The notes under the pieces: generated by a model
The model's input: the letters and a program-made list of their open reading frames with translations, nothing else
Told to the model about the DNA's origin: nothing
Databases searched by the model: none
Part shown: one piece after another, positions 1 through 7,857 of the stretch
Numbering within the stretch: the stretch's first letter is position 1
How the letters are laid out: each line of letters opens with the position of its first letter
From: Spirogloea muscicola
Taxonomy: Eukaryota; Streptophyta; Zygnematophyceae; Spirogloeales; Spirogloeaceae
Length of the DNA: 11,515 bases
Direction: 5' to 3'
NCBI GenBank assembly: GCA_009602725.1
Contig: WELB01000181.1
Location: 36,717 to 48,231 of the forward strand
Program-made: the position numbers and the translations under genes

Positions 1-239
<239 letters not shown>

Positions 240-425
240 AAAGCATCCATTACGTTAAGCCCAATCAAGCAATAACCTAGTTTAGAGTGACAGGTGACCA
301 AACCGTGAAGCAAAAACATGCGGTGCTGCCCATGAGGGATCAATGTGTGAGCAAGTCCAGATGTTCGTCACATTCGATCGACACTTAGGCAGCCCGAAAT
401 TTTAATGGACTTCCATGACGAGGAG

Positions 426-695
426 TTACTGCGGGCTCCCAGAAAGGGCCAACCTTTTGGGAGACCGCGCCGGGCGTGCGACGCCGTGCGACGCTGGCGA
501 CTCTCTGCGACGAGGTGCGACGAGCTTTGGTCGAATCATAAGCCAATCACTGATCCGGCTCGTCGCTGGGAGTTGCACCTCGGCGGGCGTCATTGCCGGC
601 CGGGCCAGGTGCGTCAGCTGACGCAGAGCTGACGCTTCGAAGCTCCCTCCCTCCTCTCCTCCCATGCTTACACCTACTCCTACTGGGCTGGCCAA
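426..695 (-). CDS. Unassigned open frame, 89 codons
   Basis: This minus-strand frame starts with ATG at 695 and ends with TAA at 426. The predicted product is basic, with a Gly/Glu-rich start and a Pro/Arg/Ser-rich end. No family is recognised. It reads more like protein than the opposing frames, but it also crosses the clustered TGCGACG motifs and the 611-624 palindrome, which argues for regulatory or repeat DNA instead. It could be an exon of an unrecognised minus-strand gene or simply chance. Confidence 0.15.
   Translation of the reverse strand: MASPVGVGVSMGGEEGGSFEASALRQLTHLARPAMTPAEVQLPATSRISDWLMIRPKLVAPRRRESPASHGVARPARSPKRLALSGSPQ
477..522. repeat. Four TGCGACG motifs in two spaced pairs
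   Basis: The 7-mer TGCGACG occurs at 477-483, 487-493, 506-512 and 516-522. Start-to-start spacings are 10, 19 and 10 bases, close to whole helical turns. This could be a degenerate short tandem repeat or a cluster of protein-binding sites. The sequence alone does not tell which. Confidence 0.6.
611..624. promoter_or_regulatory. 14-bp perfect palindrome carrying TGACG half-sites
   Basis: GCGTCAGCTGACGC is its own reverse complement and contains two inverted TGACG cores. A third copy of the core (GCTGACGC) follows at 627-634, and a 10-bp palindrome GCTTCGAAGC lies at 634-643. TGACG is the core recognised by plant TGA-type bZIP factors, although the spacing here differs from classical paired sites. 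Regulatory function is inferred from the motif alone. Confidence 0.35.
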
Positions 696-741
696 TCACA
701 ACCATCGCCCTCTACTGGATGAGTCTTCCTTCTTCTCACCT

Positions 742-1122
742 CTAAGTATACAAGGAAATAGCTCTTCTAGATTGACAACAGTGGCTGTGAGAGGCCAGCC
801 CAGAGGAATGGAGGTCTGAGAGGGCCGGAAGGCGCACTCTGTCTACACTCCTCCGCTGGACGTCCTTCTGATTGCTCCACTCTTGTCCACTCTTCTCTCG
901 CTGGCTCCTCGCTTGCACTACAATATATGGGTGTCCGCTGTCTCCCTCATACAGCCTCGACCTTTGCTCAGGCTGGCTGTCTAACAGCCACTGCCCCCTA
1001 CAACGACACTCTCCTTCAAAAGGACCCATGCTCTCCACGTTGCCGGCTCCTTGAGTGCCTCGATTCTGGCAGCGACTAGGCTCGCCGTACCGCTGGCATT
1101 GTTGCCAGCCATGATCCTCCAT
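742..1122 (-). CDS. Unassigned open frame, 126 codons
   Basis: This minus-strand frame runs from ATG at 1122 to a TAG stop at 742. The predicted protein is polar and rich in Gln, Arg, Ser and Glu, with scattered Cys and Trp, and has no recognisable domain, signal peptide or membrane segment. An overlapping minus-strand frame, 1184 down to 981, gives a 67-residue reading whose middle (AARIEALKEPATWRAW) is also protein-like. A spliced or frameshifted gene, or an eroded element, is therefore possible. There are no flanking features to support a function. Confidence 0.2.
   Translation of the reverse strand: MEDHGWQQCQRYGEPSRCQNRGTQGAGNVESMGPFEGECRCRGQWLLDSQPEQRSRLYEGDSGHPYIVVQARSQREKSGQEWSNQKDVQRRSVDRVRLPALSDLHSSGLASHSHCCQSRRAISLYT
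783..803 (+). repeat. 21-bp exact repeat, copy 1
   Basis: This 21-mer, beginning GGCTGTGAGAGG and ending CCAGCCCAG, is found again without change at 8158-8178. Its ends form a short inverted repeat (GGCTG and CAGCC), and its last 11 bases recur inverted at 683-693. No similarity extends past the 21 bases. A match of this length is not expected by chance in 11.5 kb, which suggests a dispersed repeat or a shared functional motif. Confidence 0.85.
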
Positions 1123-1526
1123 ATGTCTTGCAATGGAGCAAGCCTGCTATAGCATACAAGACATGGTGCAATTTGAGTCGTCAACCCGGCAAGCTCAGGA
1201 GACAGGGCTTAACGACTGAGTGGACCCAGAGTAGGAGAGCTAGTTCTTAAAAGTTAGTATTCTCTAGTGCTGAATAGAATAACCAAAGAGACGCAACATA
1301 ATGGTAGACGTTCCTCCTGCCTACATGTTGCTCTGTAGCCGCCCCCACCACCCCGCTGCTTCCTCCCTCCTAGTTCCTCCTGCCCCTGGGCTGAGGCAGC
1401 AGATTTAGCTACACCACTGTGCCAAAGTGCAGGTCCTTGTTTACAGTGCCGGCGATGGCTGTTGGCACCGTAGCACGGCACGAGAGAAGCTGCAAGATTG
1501 GCTGCATGGGCGGCTGCTGAGATCCC

Positions 1527-1533
1527 TATAAAG
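1527..1533 (+). promoter_or_regulatory. TATA-like element
   Basis: TATAAAG sits in a GC-balanced context (CCCTATAAAGAGCCCC). A start of transcription would be expected about 30 bases on, near 1557-1560. The only downstream plus-strand frame of note is short (ATG at 1697 to TAG at 1817-1819, 40 codons) and has no recognised product. The element may therefore be fortuitous or belong to a noncoding or eroded unit. Confidence 0.2.
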
Positions 1534-1587
1534 AGCCCCAGATAACTCCCAATTTTAAGTCAACCAGCTAAGTGAATGTAGCTCTGA

Positions 1588-1890
1588 TCAGCCAGCAGTA
1601 GTGCAGGTGTGAACACGGCAATAGTCTGTCTTAGCCGTGGCTCTCGCTTCTCTATCGTTGTCCATACTCCCCAGCACCAACTCGTCTGACAAGTCCATGT
1701 ATCTGGCGAGGTGTACCGTAGCTCCCGTGCTTCTCCAGCGTACCATGTTGCTTCCAACCAATACACCAGAGACTCCAATTATCGGTCTGGTGGTGGTGCT
1801 CGCCCCCTTTTTCCCATAGGTGTGGCTGGTTCCTCTAGCTAAACAGGATGAATACGGTTCGAAAAGGCTAGAAGGCGCCAGTATATGATC
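1588..1890 (-). CDS. Unassigned open reading stretch, 101 codons
   Basis: A minus-strand frame is open from 1890, just after an in-frame TAA, to a TGA at 1588-1590. It has no ATG until about the middle (near 1741), so if coding it would be an internal or last exon. The reading is balanced in composition, with segments such as GVSGVLVGSNMVRW and HLARYMDLSDELVLGSMDN, and ends in a Thr/Cys-rich tail. I recognise no family. The opposing plus-strand frame 1637-1819 is also open in aligned codon register, so one of the two must be a shadow. Confidence 0.22.
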   Translation of the reverse strand, partial: DHILAPSSLFEPYSSCLARGTSHTYGKKGASTTTRPIIGVSGVLVGSNMVRWRSTGATVHLARYMDLSDELVLGSMDNDREARATAKTDYCRVHTCTTAG

Positions 1891-2270
1891 TTACACGATG
1901 TTGCATACAGCGGGGCCCCCACTCCACGTGCCAGAAGTGCGGACATGCTCCCACAACCAGCGGCGGAAATCTGTGTCTCCACCACTTTGAGACCATGTGG
2001 AGAAAGCCTGTTCGATACATTTGTGGGCTGGCTTTTGACAGCCCTCGCCCCTTTTCAGGGCTGCTCTCGCTTTCATCTCTGACGTTCTACTTGGCGGTGT
2101 GCCATCCAAAAGTGGCAAGGGTCGAGTTCAAGGGGGCTGGCCTCCCAATGCCAGTCAATGAATTATCTTCCCCCAACGGCCGTGAGGGGCAGCCTAAGGT
2201 TATGAACGAGGTCTGAAGGAACAAGATCACAGCCGTCGCCTTCCATTTCAATAGCTTTTCTTTTCTACGT

Positions 2271-2474
2271 TTGCATGGAGGGGACATCCCGTTTGAGGTG
2301 ACCGCCCGCCCCGCCATCCACACTAAGGCTAAGGCGGTTAAGAGGGCCATTGACAGGCAGTTATCACATCCGCCAAGAGGGGATGGCGCTCGGGGAGAGC
2401 GCCTGCGACGAGGCGAGACGGGGGAGCCGGTCCGCCTGCCAGGGGCAGAGTCTGTGCTAATGGAAATGCGTTAA
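2271..2474 (+). CDS. Unassigned open frame, 67 codons
   Basis: This plus-strand frame runs from ATG at 2271 to TAA at 2472-2474. The predicted peptide is basic and has a helical-looking segment (HTKAKAVKRAIDRQ). It lies in a patch where GC rises toward the 2530-2660 triplet block. There is no recognised domain and no visible partner exon. The overlapping minus-strand frame 2338-2730 is equally open. Confidence 0.15.
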   Translation: MHGGDIPFEVTARPAIHTKAKAVKRAIDRQLSHPPRGDGARGERLRRGETGEPVRLPGAESVLMEMR

Positions 2475-2520
2475 CGGAGGGGGCGCCAACCGCCTGCAGG
2501 CAGCCCCGGAGGAAGGAGGA

Positions 2521-2730
2521 GCCGCCGCGGCCGCCATGGCCGCCGCCGCCGCGCCTCCGCCGCCGCACACTCTGCGGCGACGGCGGCAAAGGTCCCGCCA
2601 CCGCCGCCGCTGCTGCGGCGCTGGGCGTCTGCGGCGGCGGCGGCGGCGGCGGCTCAACGACTGCAGCCTTCCTCGACGGGCTTGGCATCTCTGCCTTCCA
2701 CGCCTCTGCAGTGCAGCTGAGATAGCTCAC
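2521..2730. other. GC-triplet block with open frames on both strands
   Basis: CCGCCG/CGGCGG triplet runs fill 2521-2660. On the minus strand, ATG at 2688 begins a reading MPSPSRKAAVVEP followed by poly-Pro and poly-Ala. On the plus strand, an ATG at 2536 in good context begins an Ala/Pro then Arg-rich frame to 2922, and another plus frame ends AFLDGLGISAFHAS before a TAG. Triplet repeats keep all frames open, so strand and frame cannot be decided. It may be the first exon of an unrecognised gene, or a CpG-rich divergent promoter. Confidence 0.35.
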
Positions 2731-3456
2731 GGGAGAGGCATCGCGGCGTCAGATTGCGTCAGGAGTCAGCATCAAAACACCTGCGCTAGCAACTGCCTGG
2801 ACTTCAGGCACTCCCGCGTTCTTACTGGCCTTACCGCCACTTTCCATGTAGCCAACCGCTGGCCAGCTTCATTCACAACGCCTGCCTTTGATCTAGTCTT
2901 TGCTCTCTTACGTCTGCGATAGCATTCTGGTCATCTTAATTTTGAATGAGGACCGCAGTGCGTCATATCCATGCACAACCAATACAATGATGTGGCTGAC
3001 TGATATTTGCAAGCCCGACAATGGGACATCGCAGGGTTGTTAGGAACTAAGTGTGGTATCCTTTCTCCACAGTGAGGACGTTGGCCTGGAGACAGCCTGA
3101 CCAGCCCTTTCGCAGTCATTACCTCTTCAACAGCTCTTCTTAGATATACAGATGGACTTTGGTGGGTAGAATTCTTTGCATGTAGTTCGCCGAACACTCT
3201 ACCTACTCATACCAACTGCCTACCCACCTCGCCTCATACCAAGGCTGATGACTGCAGTGCCGATTGTTGTGACTTGCCTAGCAGTTCTTCCTTACCAACA
3301 GTAACCGGCAAGACACAGTAGTCAATGTACTTGTTACTGCTTCAAATTTGTCCTACTACTGTTATGTCTGTGTTTATGATACTTGACATTAGATACATGG
3401 TTCTTCAGAAAGGAATTCACACAACGGTTTTTTGACAAGCAGGTACACCTTCAGCC

Positions 3457-4114
3457 ATGAGGCAACAATTTCTTGCTTCAATGAGCACATTATCGTCAGC
3501 TGAGTTCAGCCCGCCACTGACAAGGTCACGATCTGCTACACTGGCTGGACCTTCAGCTAGTATGCTTGATTGGCCACCTCTACTACAGACTTCAGGGCGT
3601 ATACGAGCCAAGTCCTTGGCATCATTGTTGGATATGTCCAACGCAGGTGCCTATCGTAGAACCTGTACAAAGTCATGCTGCAACCCTATGTGCTTTGAAG
3701 TCGTTCTAAGCTGAGGTTGGCTTCGTGAAGCCACTGGACGAATAATTACAGTCTGTTTCGCTGTCGATATCTGCTCACAGCATGTGCATTAGAGAGGTTG
3801 GGACAGTTGATTGTCAGAATGGTCATCAACTCTGGCAGCTGCATCCTGCCCGTTGGGACTAGTGGAATCTGCTAATGCTGCACTTCTGCTTCCATTTGTG
3901 GACAGCAGGTAGCATTCGGTCACCACGTAGCATTTGGTCAGCTGGCACCAACATGCATGCAAAGCAGCGGACTAGACAAGGCTCACGAAGCAGCACTGCA
4001 CTTTCGAGACTACAGGGCTGGTGGGGAGATAGCTGTTCAAGCTCAAAATATGCTAACGGCGGTGCAAAGAGAGCTCCTGCAAGAATTCATTTGTGTTCAG
4101 AAACTCATCAAGCA
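3457..4114 (+). CDS. TALE gene, first three exons
   Basis: Exon 3457-3646 starts MRQQFLASMSTLSSAEF and ends one base into a codon at CAG|GTGCC. Exon 3781-3821 follows TCACAG, restores the frame and reads CALERLGQLIVRM before GGTCATC. An alternative donor for it is at 3852. Exon 3909-4114 follows GACAGCAG and reads a strongly helical, Gln/Leu-rich segment (EIAVQAQNMLTAVQRELLQ at its core) before CA|GTAACC. Phases chain as 1, 0, 2. The exon at 3909 begins with an 18-base near-duplication giving VAFGHH then VAFGQL. I recognise no domain. A long open frame that starts at 3875 in another register covers the same DNA, but its first part is judged a shadow. Confidence 0.5.
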
Positions 4115-7100
4115 GTAACCCCAGCACCGGAGCTGTTATCGGTGGAACTTGGCAGCAAGTCTGAGCCACTTCTTTCAGCAGGTGCTACAGTAACCAGCTC
4201 GATTCTTAGGGACTGCCAAGAAGGCATTTGTACAGGTCACGCAAGGCTGCCAAGTCACGGAGCTGGGGGCTCAGCCCTTCTGGAGCACAGACCTCAGAAG
4301 GAGACTGCTAATAGTGAGCTCGATGTTGTTGGAGATAGCGGCAGACTTCAGCCTGCATGCCAGGCCCCTGAGAGAGCCAGCCCACCCGTGCTGCAAGAAG
4401 CTCGTAACTCACGACCAGCTGCAGAGTTCACTGATACCATTGATTGGGAGCAGTTGCCGCCTCTTCCCAACAGCTTGTCATCTCCAGGCCTCTTCTACAG
4501 AAATTCATTGCACATTGATCTTCAGCTGCTTTCAAACCCTCCTCTGCTTGGAATAGAGGATCAGCATGAAGTCGAGGATCCCTGGCAGGGAAAGGAAATC
4601 CTACTGGTTGGGTTGCTCAGACAATGGAACTCTTGCCTGGAGCTGCTGGCGGCCAAGTGGAGAGCCCTCGAGTGTGGACCAGTACTGGCCTCAAACAGAG
4701 TATGGGAACTCCTCTAAAAGAGATGCCAGGCACGACATTGCAGGCTGAGTTCCTCAAGACGATCAATATGGGTGGAGGACTTCCTCCTTCAGGGCAGACA
4801 GTAGTGGGGTGGGAAAGACAGGTATACTCCAAAAGCCTGAAAGTAAATATTGATGTGATAAAGCTAATCTTGGATACATGAACGCATTTGACAATCAGAT
4901 GACTGTATTTGTGATCGCAAATACCAGTCGCAGGAACCAGGTACATACATTGCATTGCATTGCTCAGTCAAGTAGGGCATCATTGCAGGCAGCTGCCAAC
5001 TGAAGCTCGCTTGTCGTTTCCACGAGGCACGGCAGGCGGAGCGTAATTGTAAAGCTCTTGCAGAACGCAATGAACATCTGGCCCTTAGGCCCGACCTTGT
5101 GCTTGACAACAGCTTCCGCCGGCCTGACCTGTGGGGCACTGCAATGTCCCCTTTGGCAACACCTTCATCGACAGAGGCATATGCAGGTAGTCCAACAGCA
5201 CACAGCTATAAGCAGCATTGCTCAAACGAACATGAAGCAATCTAATCGGTATCTCCTCCTTGATTGCTAACATGCATACGAACCAAAGAAAGTGACGTGC
5301 TTCTGGGAGGCACTTGCACAGTCTTTCAAGGTTCTGTTAGCTCATGTGATCTTGTGAGGGACTAGAGCCGTTGCAGTGCTGACTCACAAACAACGATGTC
5401 TTTGTTGTCAAATCAGACGTCAACGTAGCAGATGTACGCAGCTACACCAGAGAAGATGCAGATACAAGCAGTCCAGCAAGGGGCAGTTTACATAGCCTTG
5501 TTGAGAGTGCAAGATATCTCTCACCTCATCGACTTGCACACAGACTTGTTTCTGGACACAGGAGATCGTCATGTACACAGCCTCAGGCTGATAATATAAG
5601 CAGAGGTCCTGTGCCAGCCTCTGTACTGAGACAACCTGGATCGATTACGCTGGCCTCTGACATAGCTACTCAAGAAACTGCTAAGGAGGGCTGTGCTATG
5701 CTGCACATGGATGCCCAAGTGCAGGCACCCGGGATTTGGTTATCTGCTACAACCCAACTGGACAAAGTGGCTCGAGAGTTCAAAAGAGACCGTGGTTTGT
5801 CTGCAGAAGCGCTCACGAGGGAGCATGACATCGTGAGGAAGAAGAAGCAGAGGGAGGTGCAGGGAGGATCACGACTTTTTGGGACATTAGTCTCTGGGTC
5901 CGGTGACTTGTTGGCTTCAGCTGCTTATCCTGCAGATGACACAATTGCTGAGAAGCAGTTGATGGTGGAGCCCCACCACATACTGGCTCCAGCTACTAAT
6001 AAAGCCGTGGAGTGGAGGACTTGCTTGGTTGCAGGAGGTAGACAACACATGCTTACAATTCTTGCCGTCCTCCAACACGCTTGTGCAGGCCCAAAGGTAG
6101 TCATATTCAGTGACATATCTCGTCCCACATGAGCTGTTGATGTATACAGATGCATGTATTCGTACCATCTTCTTCATGACCATTGTACTGTTTTCAAGCT
6201 GTTGCTTCAATACCGTCTTTATATGCTTTCTCTGTGACCTCTCAACCCAAGCCTTGCCCTCGCAAGAGGTCAGATCACATTGATTAGTGTTCGTTAAGTT
6301 TCGCAAAATATGATTGCACTGAATTCGTGCAGCCGGCATACAGTGCTACCCTGCCTGTTCCTCAAGGCCTACTCGAGGAAGATGTAAAAGAGTTCGCGAA
6401 TACTCCTCGTTCGCCTTCAACAGCAGGGCTACAGAAGCAGCCATCCTTCTCACTGCAAGGGAGAACGTCCTGGGTGCAGAATATTGCAGATGTATGTCAA
6501 CCAGATGCCAGCAAGCCAGCAGTATGCGGAAGCACTCCAGGCCACCTTCGTCATCGATCTATGTTTCTATTATTCTGTGAAACTTATGATGATGATATAG
6601 AGATTGTATACAGTAAAAGTTGTGACATCCTTGTAGGCCTCCACAGGCACATCAGGAGCTGATGGAGGAAAGCTTTCATTCTGGCTGGCTGCAACACAAA
6701 GCAGTGCTGCAGTCCATCACAGGCTGTGCCCCTGTACTACTTCACATGCAGGTATGCGGCCTTAAATATGTGTTGTGCAGCTGCCAGTCACAAAGGCATG
6801 CATGAATCAAGTTGCTCCCTGCTTTGCAGTCCTATTACTAGGAAGCACATCTTTTTTGTGCGTGGTGGAAGACTTACAGAGGAGCTCTTCGATGGCAGGT
6901 GATGCAGCTGCAAAGAATATACCAAAAACTGCAATTGCAGGTGGCGGAAAGCTTAAAGAAGAGCATCTTGACCGCCAAAGCTGCGCACTCCAACTTAACA
7001 AATCCAGCTTCCTCAAATCTGAAATTCTCATCACCAGGCTCCAGGCAGACACCCAAACCATCCAGCACCAGGCTCACAGAAGCGCACATCAAGAAATTGG

Positions 7101-7821
7101 TGACGGTGGCACGTTTAGGCCTGTGTGAGGGCAAACAGAAGAAGGGGGCTGGAAACTTGAGCCGGGACATGTCCTCAAGGAAGGAGCTAGGCTTGTCTGG
7201 ACCCCGGGGCATGCTGCCGATTGCTGCTGCACAATACATGGAGGCATGGCTGATTGAGCACTGGGAATGCCCGTAAGCCTTCTTGCAATCTAGGAGTCAA
7301 AACATGGGGTTGCTATCTTCTAATTTCTCTATTACCAGCTCTGATTTCCTCAACATCATGCATCATGAGTGCAGCAACCCCACCAAGGAGCAGAAGCTTG
7401 CCATTGCAACTGCCTGCAACATCGACAAGAAGCAGGTAACAAAGCATTGACTGCATGTGCTGACACACATCAAAGAGCAAAGAAGGGCATGTGCGCCAGA
7501 TGGAAAGTGCTTTGACTGTCTTGCTTTTGAACAGGTCGAGAATTGGTTCGTCAATGCAAGGGCGAGGAGATGGAAACCCATGGTGAGTACTGTACCAATA
7601 TTTGCAGAGGTGTGCAAAGCGACGTAGGTTGGCTGCCCTTCACTGTTAGCGGAACAGAAACTTTGGCATATGGCTGTGTGACTGGTATACAGCAGCCATC
7701 TTGTACAGCAGCCATTTGCGGGCGGCACTTACCAAAGACATACTTCATTTCAATGCTGCAGACGGCGGAGTTGTGCAAGGAGCTGCAGAATGAGCAACAA
7801 GAACCTACTGGAGAGTCGTAG
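3457..7821 (+). CDS. TALE-class homeodomain transcription factor, spliced
   Basis: This multi-exon gene encodes a predicted nuclear DNA-binding protein. My exon reading is 3457-3646, 3781-3821, 3909-4114, 4198 to about 4570-4699, an exon ending about 4821, 4989-5186, 5432-6096, 6333-6491, 6647-6751, 6899-7272, 7375-7435, 7535-7582 and 7762-7821. Apart from the 4571-4988 stretch, each junction has GT and AG ends and matching phase. ATG 3457 is chosen because an in-frame TGA lies 24 bases upstream and the context is GCCATGA. The homeodomain is near the C-terminus, while the N-terminal half is Ser/Pro/Gln-rich with several helical segments. TALE proteins bind DNA as heterodimers. In Chlamydomonas, GSP1 and GSM1 pair at fertilisation. 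Helix III here resembles the BELL/GSP1 type more than KNOX. Stop TAG 7819-7821 is one possible end, and splicing onward to 8425 is the other. Confidence 0.75.
4198..5186 (+). CDS. TALE gene, exons 4 to 6, boundaries partly unresolved
   Basis: Exon 4 begins after TAACCAG at 4198 in phase with the previous exon and stays open to 4714. It is Ser/Pro/Glu-rich and contains FTDTIDWEQLPPLPNSL, typical of a disordered transcription-factor region. A second frame, open from about 4621 to 4878, contains TPLKEMPGTTLQAEFLKTIN and ends well at CAG|GTATAC (4821/4822). Several donors (4571, 4607, 4700) and acceptors (4620, 4743) join the two in phase 0, so I cannot choose among them. Exon 4989-5186 follows TTGCAG and reads a charged helix (RFHEARQAERNCKALAERNE), then LRPDLVLDNSFRRPDLWG. 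It ends at GCAG|GTAGTC. How 4821 connects to 4989 is unclear, because the phases need a small extra exon or another donor. Confidence 0.45.
5432..6751 (+). CDS. TALE gene, exons 7 to 9 upstream of the homeobox
   Basis: Exon 5432-6096 follows GTAGCAG in phase with exon 4989-5186. It encodes about 220 residues, first Ser/Arg-rich and then a basic charged stretch (LTREHDIVRKKKQREVQGG, about 5812-5866) that could act in nuclear import. Exon 6333-6491 follows GTGCAG and reads PQGLLEEDVKEFANTPRSP. Exon 6647-6751 follows CCACAG and reads a helical segment (ELMEESFHSGWLQHKAVLQ) before CAG|GTATGC. All three junctions are phase 0. By position this helical part is where TALE proteins carry their partner-binding domain (MEINOX in KNOX, PBC-like or BELL domains in others), but no such domain is recognisable by eye. 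The 6097 donor (AAG|GTAGTC) is the least certain site. Confidence 0.55.
6899..7582 (+). CDS. TALE homeodomain exons
   Basis: Exon 6899-7272 opens with a heptad-like helix (QLQRIYQKLQLQVAESLKKS), then a Ser/Thr/Pro linker, a basic run and homeodomain helix I (MLPIAAAQYMEAWLIEHW). Exon 7375-7435 supplies the three-residue TALE loop and helix II (PNPTKEQKLAIATACNIDKK). Exon 7535-7582 supplies helix III, VENWFVNARARRWKPM. Invariant W48, F49, N51 and R53 are present, and the extra loop residues take the P-x-P form seen in plant TALE proteins. Position 50 is Val where Ile is usual. NARxRxWKPM resembles BELL proteins (NARVRLWKPM) more than KNOX (NQRKRHWKP). No ELK domain precedes the homeodomain, which also speaks against KNOX. 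Confidence 0.93.
7273..7374 (+). other. Intron inside homeodomain loop, phase 2
   Basis: The donor is CCC|GTAAGC and the acceptor is GAGTGCAG|C. It splits the Pro codon that I count as homeodomain residue 24, between its second and third bases. A second acceptor at 7338 (ATTACCAG) keeps frame but would insert 12 extra residues in the loop. The downstream site is chosen because it restores the W-x3-H-x3-P-x-P-T spacing of TALE proteins exactly. Confidence 0.88.
7436..7534 (+). other. Intron at homeodomain residues 44/45, phase 0
   Basis: The donor is AAGCAG|GTAACA and the acceptor is TTGAACAG|GTCGAG. It falls between Gln44 and Val45, just before the recognition helix. Removing it joins NIDKKQ directly to VENWFVNARARR, which matches the TALE consensus without gap. 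Confidence 0.92.
7762..7821 (+). CDS. TALE gene, exon after the homeobox
   Basis: After intron 7583-7761 (ATG|GTGAGT to GCTGCAG|ACG, phase 0) the frame reads TAELCKELQNEQQEPTGES and then a TAG at 7819-7821. An acidic, Gln-rich helix right after the homeodomain is common in BELL-type proteins. The TAG may be the true stop, or it may be removed by a donor at 7818 (GAGTC|GTAGAG) leading to the downstream exons described separately. Confidence 0.65.
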   Translation, partial: TAELCKELQNEQQEPTGES

Positions 7822-7857
7822 AGTTACATCACAACAAGATCTCTAAGCTGAGCCAAG

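Larger units (their letters stand above)
240..3456. other. 3.2-kb region without an identifiable gene
   Basis: This stretch lies upstream of the TALE homeobox gene. It has roughly balanced base composition apart from a GC-triplet block around 2380-2660. I see several open frames of 60-130 codons on both strands, and the most protein-like are listed separately. None has a domain I recognise and none forms a convincing multi-exon model. The last 700 bases or so before 3457 are relatively AT-rich and stop-rich in all frames, as expected for a promoter and 5' UTR. I found no tRNA or rRNA, and no terminal-repeat structure by eye. Confidence 0.5.

Noticed and set aside
1854-1872. GGTTCGAAAAGGC resembling a tRNA T-arm
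   Set aside because: The T-loop consensus is incomplete, and no matching acceptor stem, D-arm or anticodon arm lies upstream.
1872-2216. Plus-strand frame with a zinc-ribbon-like TCQKCGHAP followed by CLHH
   Set aside because: The Cys/His spacing does not fit a zinc-finger class I can name, and the rest of the frame looks random. It is probably chance.
740-2350. Possible eroded retrotransposon on the minus strand
   Set aside because: Broken, protein-like fragments suggest it, but I found no reverse transcriptase, integrase or protease motif, no terminal repeats and no target-site duplication.
2931-3197. 88-codon minus-strand frame
   Set aside because: The composition is random-looking, there is no domain, and it lies in the AT-richer upstream region of the TALE gene.
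3875-4197. 5' part of a 280-codon plus-strand frame starting at 3875
   Set aside because: In this part a different register (3909-4114) gives a far more protein-like helical reading flanked by good splice sites. Only the portion from 4198 onward of the long frame is kept as exon.
4192-4556. Second long plus-strand frame overlapping exon 4
   Set aside because: It is open for about 120 codons, but its reading is Cys- and Leu-rich and does not connect in phase with flanking exons. The Ser/Pro/Glu-rich register does.
6775-7128. 117-codon frame overlapping the first homeobox exon
   Set aside because: It has some protein character but leads to a stop. The register 6899-7272 runs straight into homeodomain helix I, which settles the frame.
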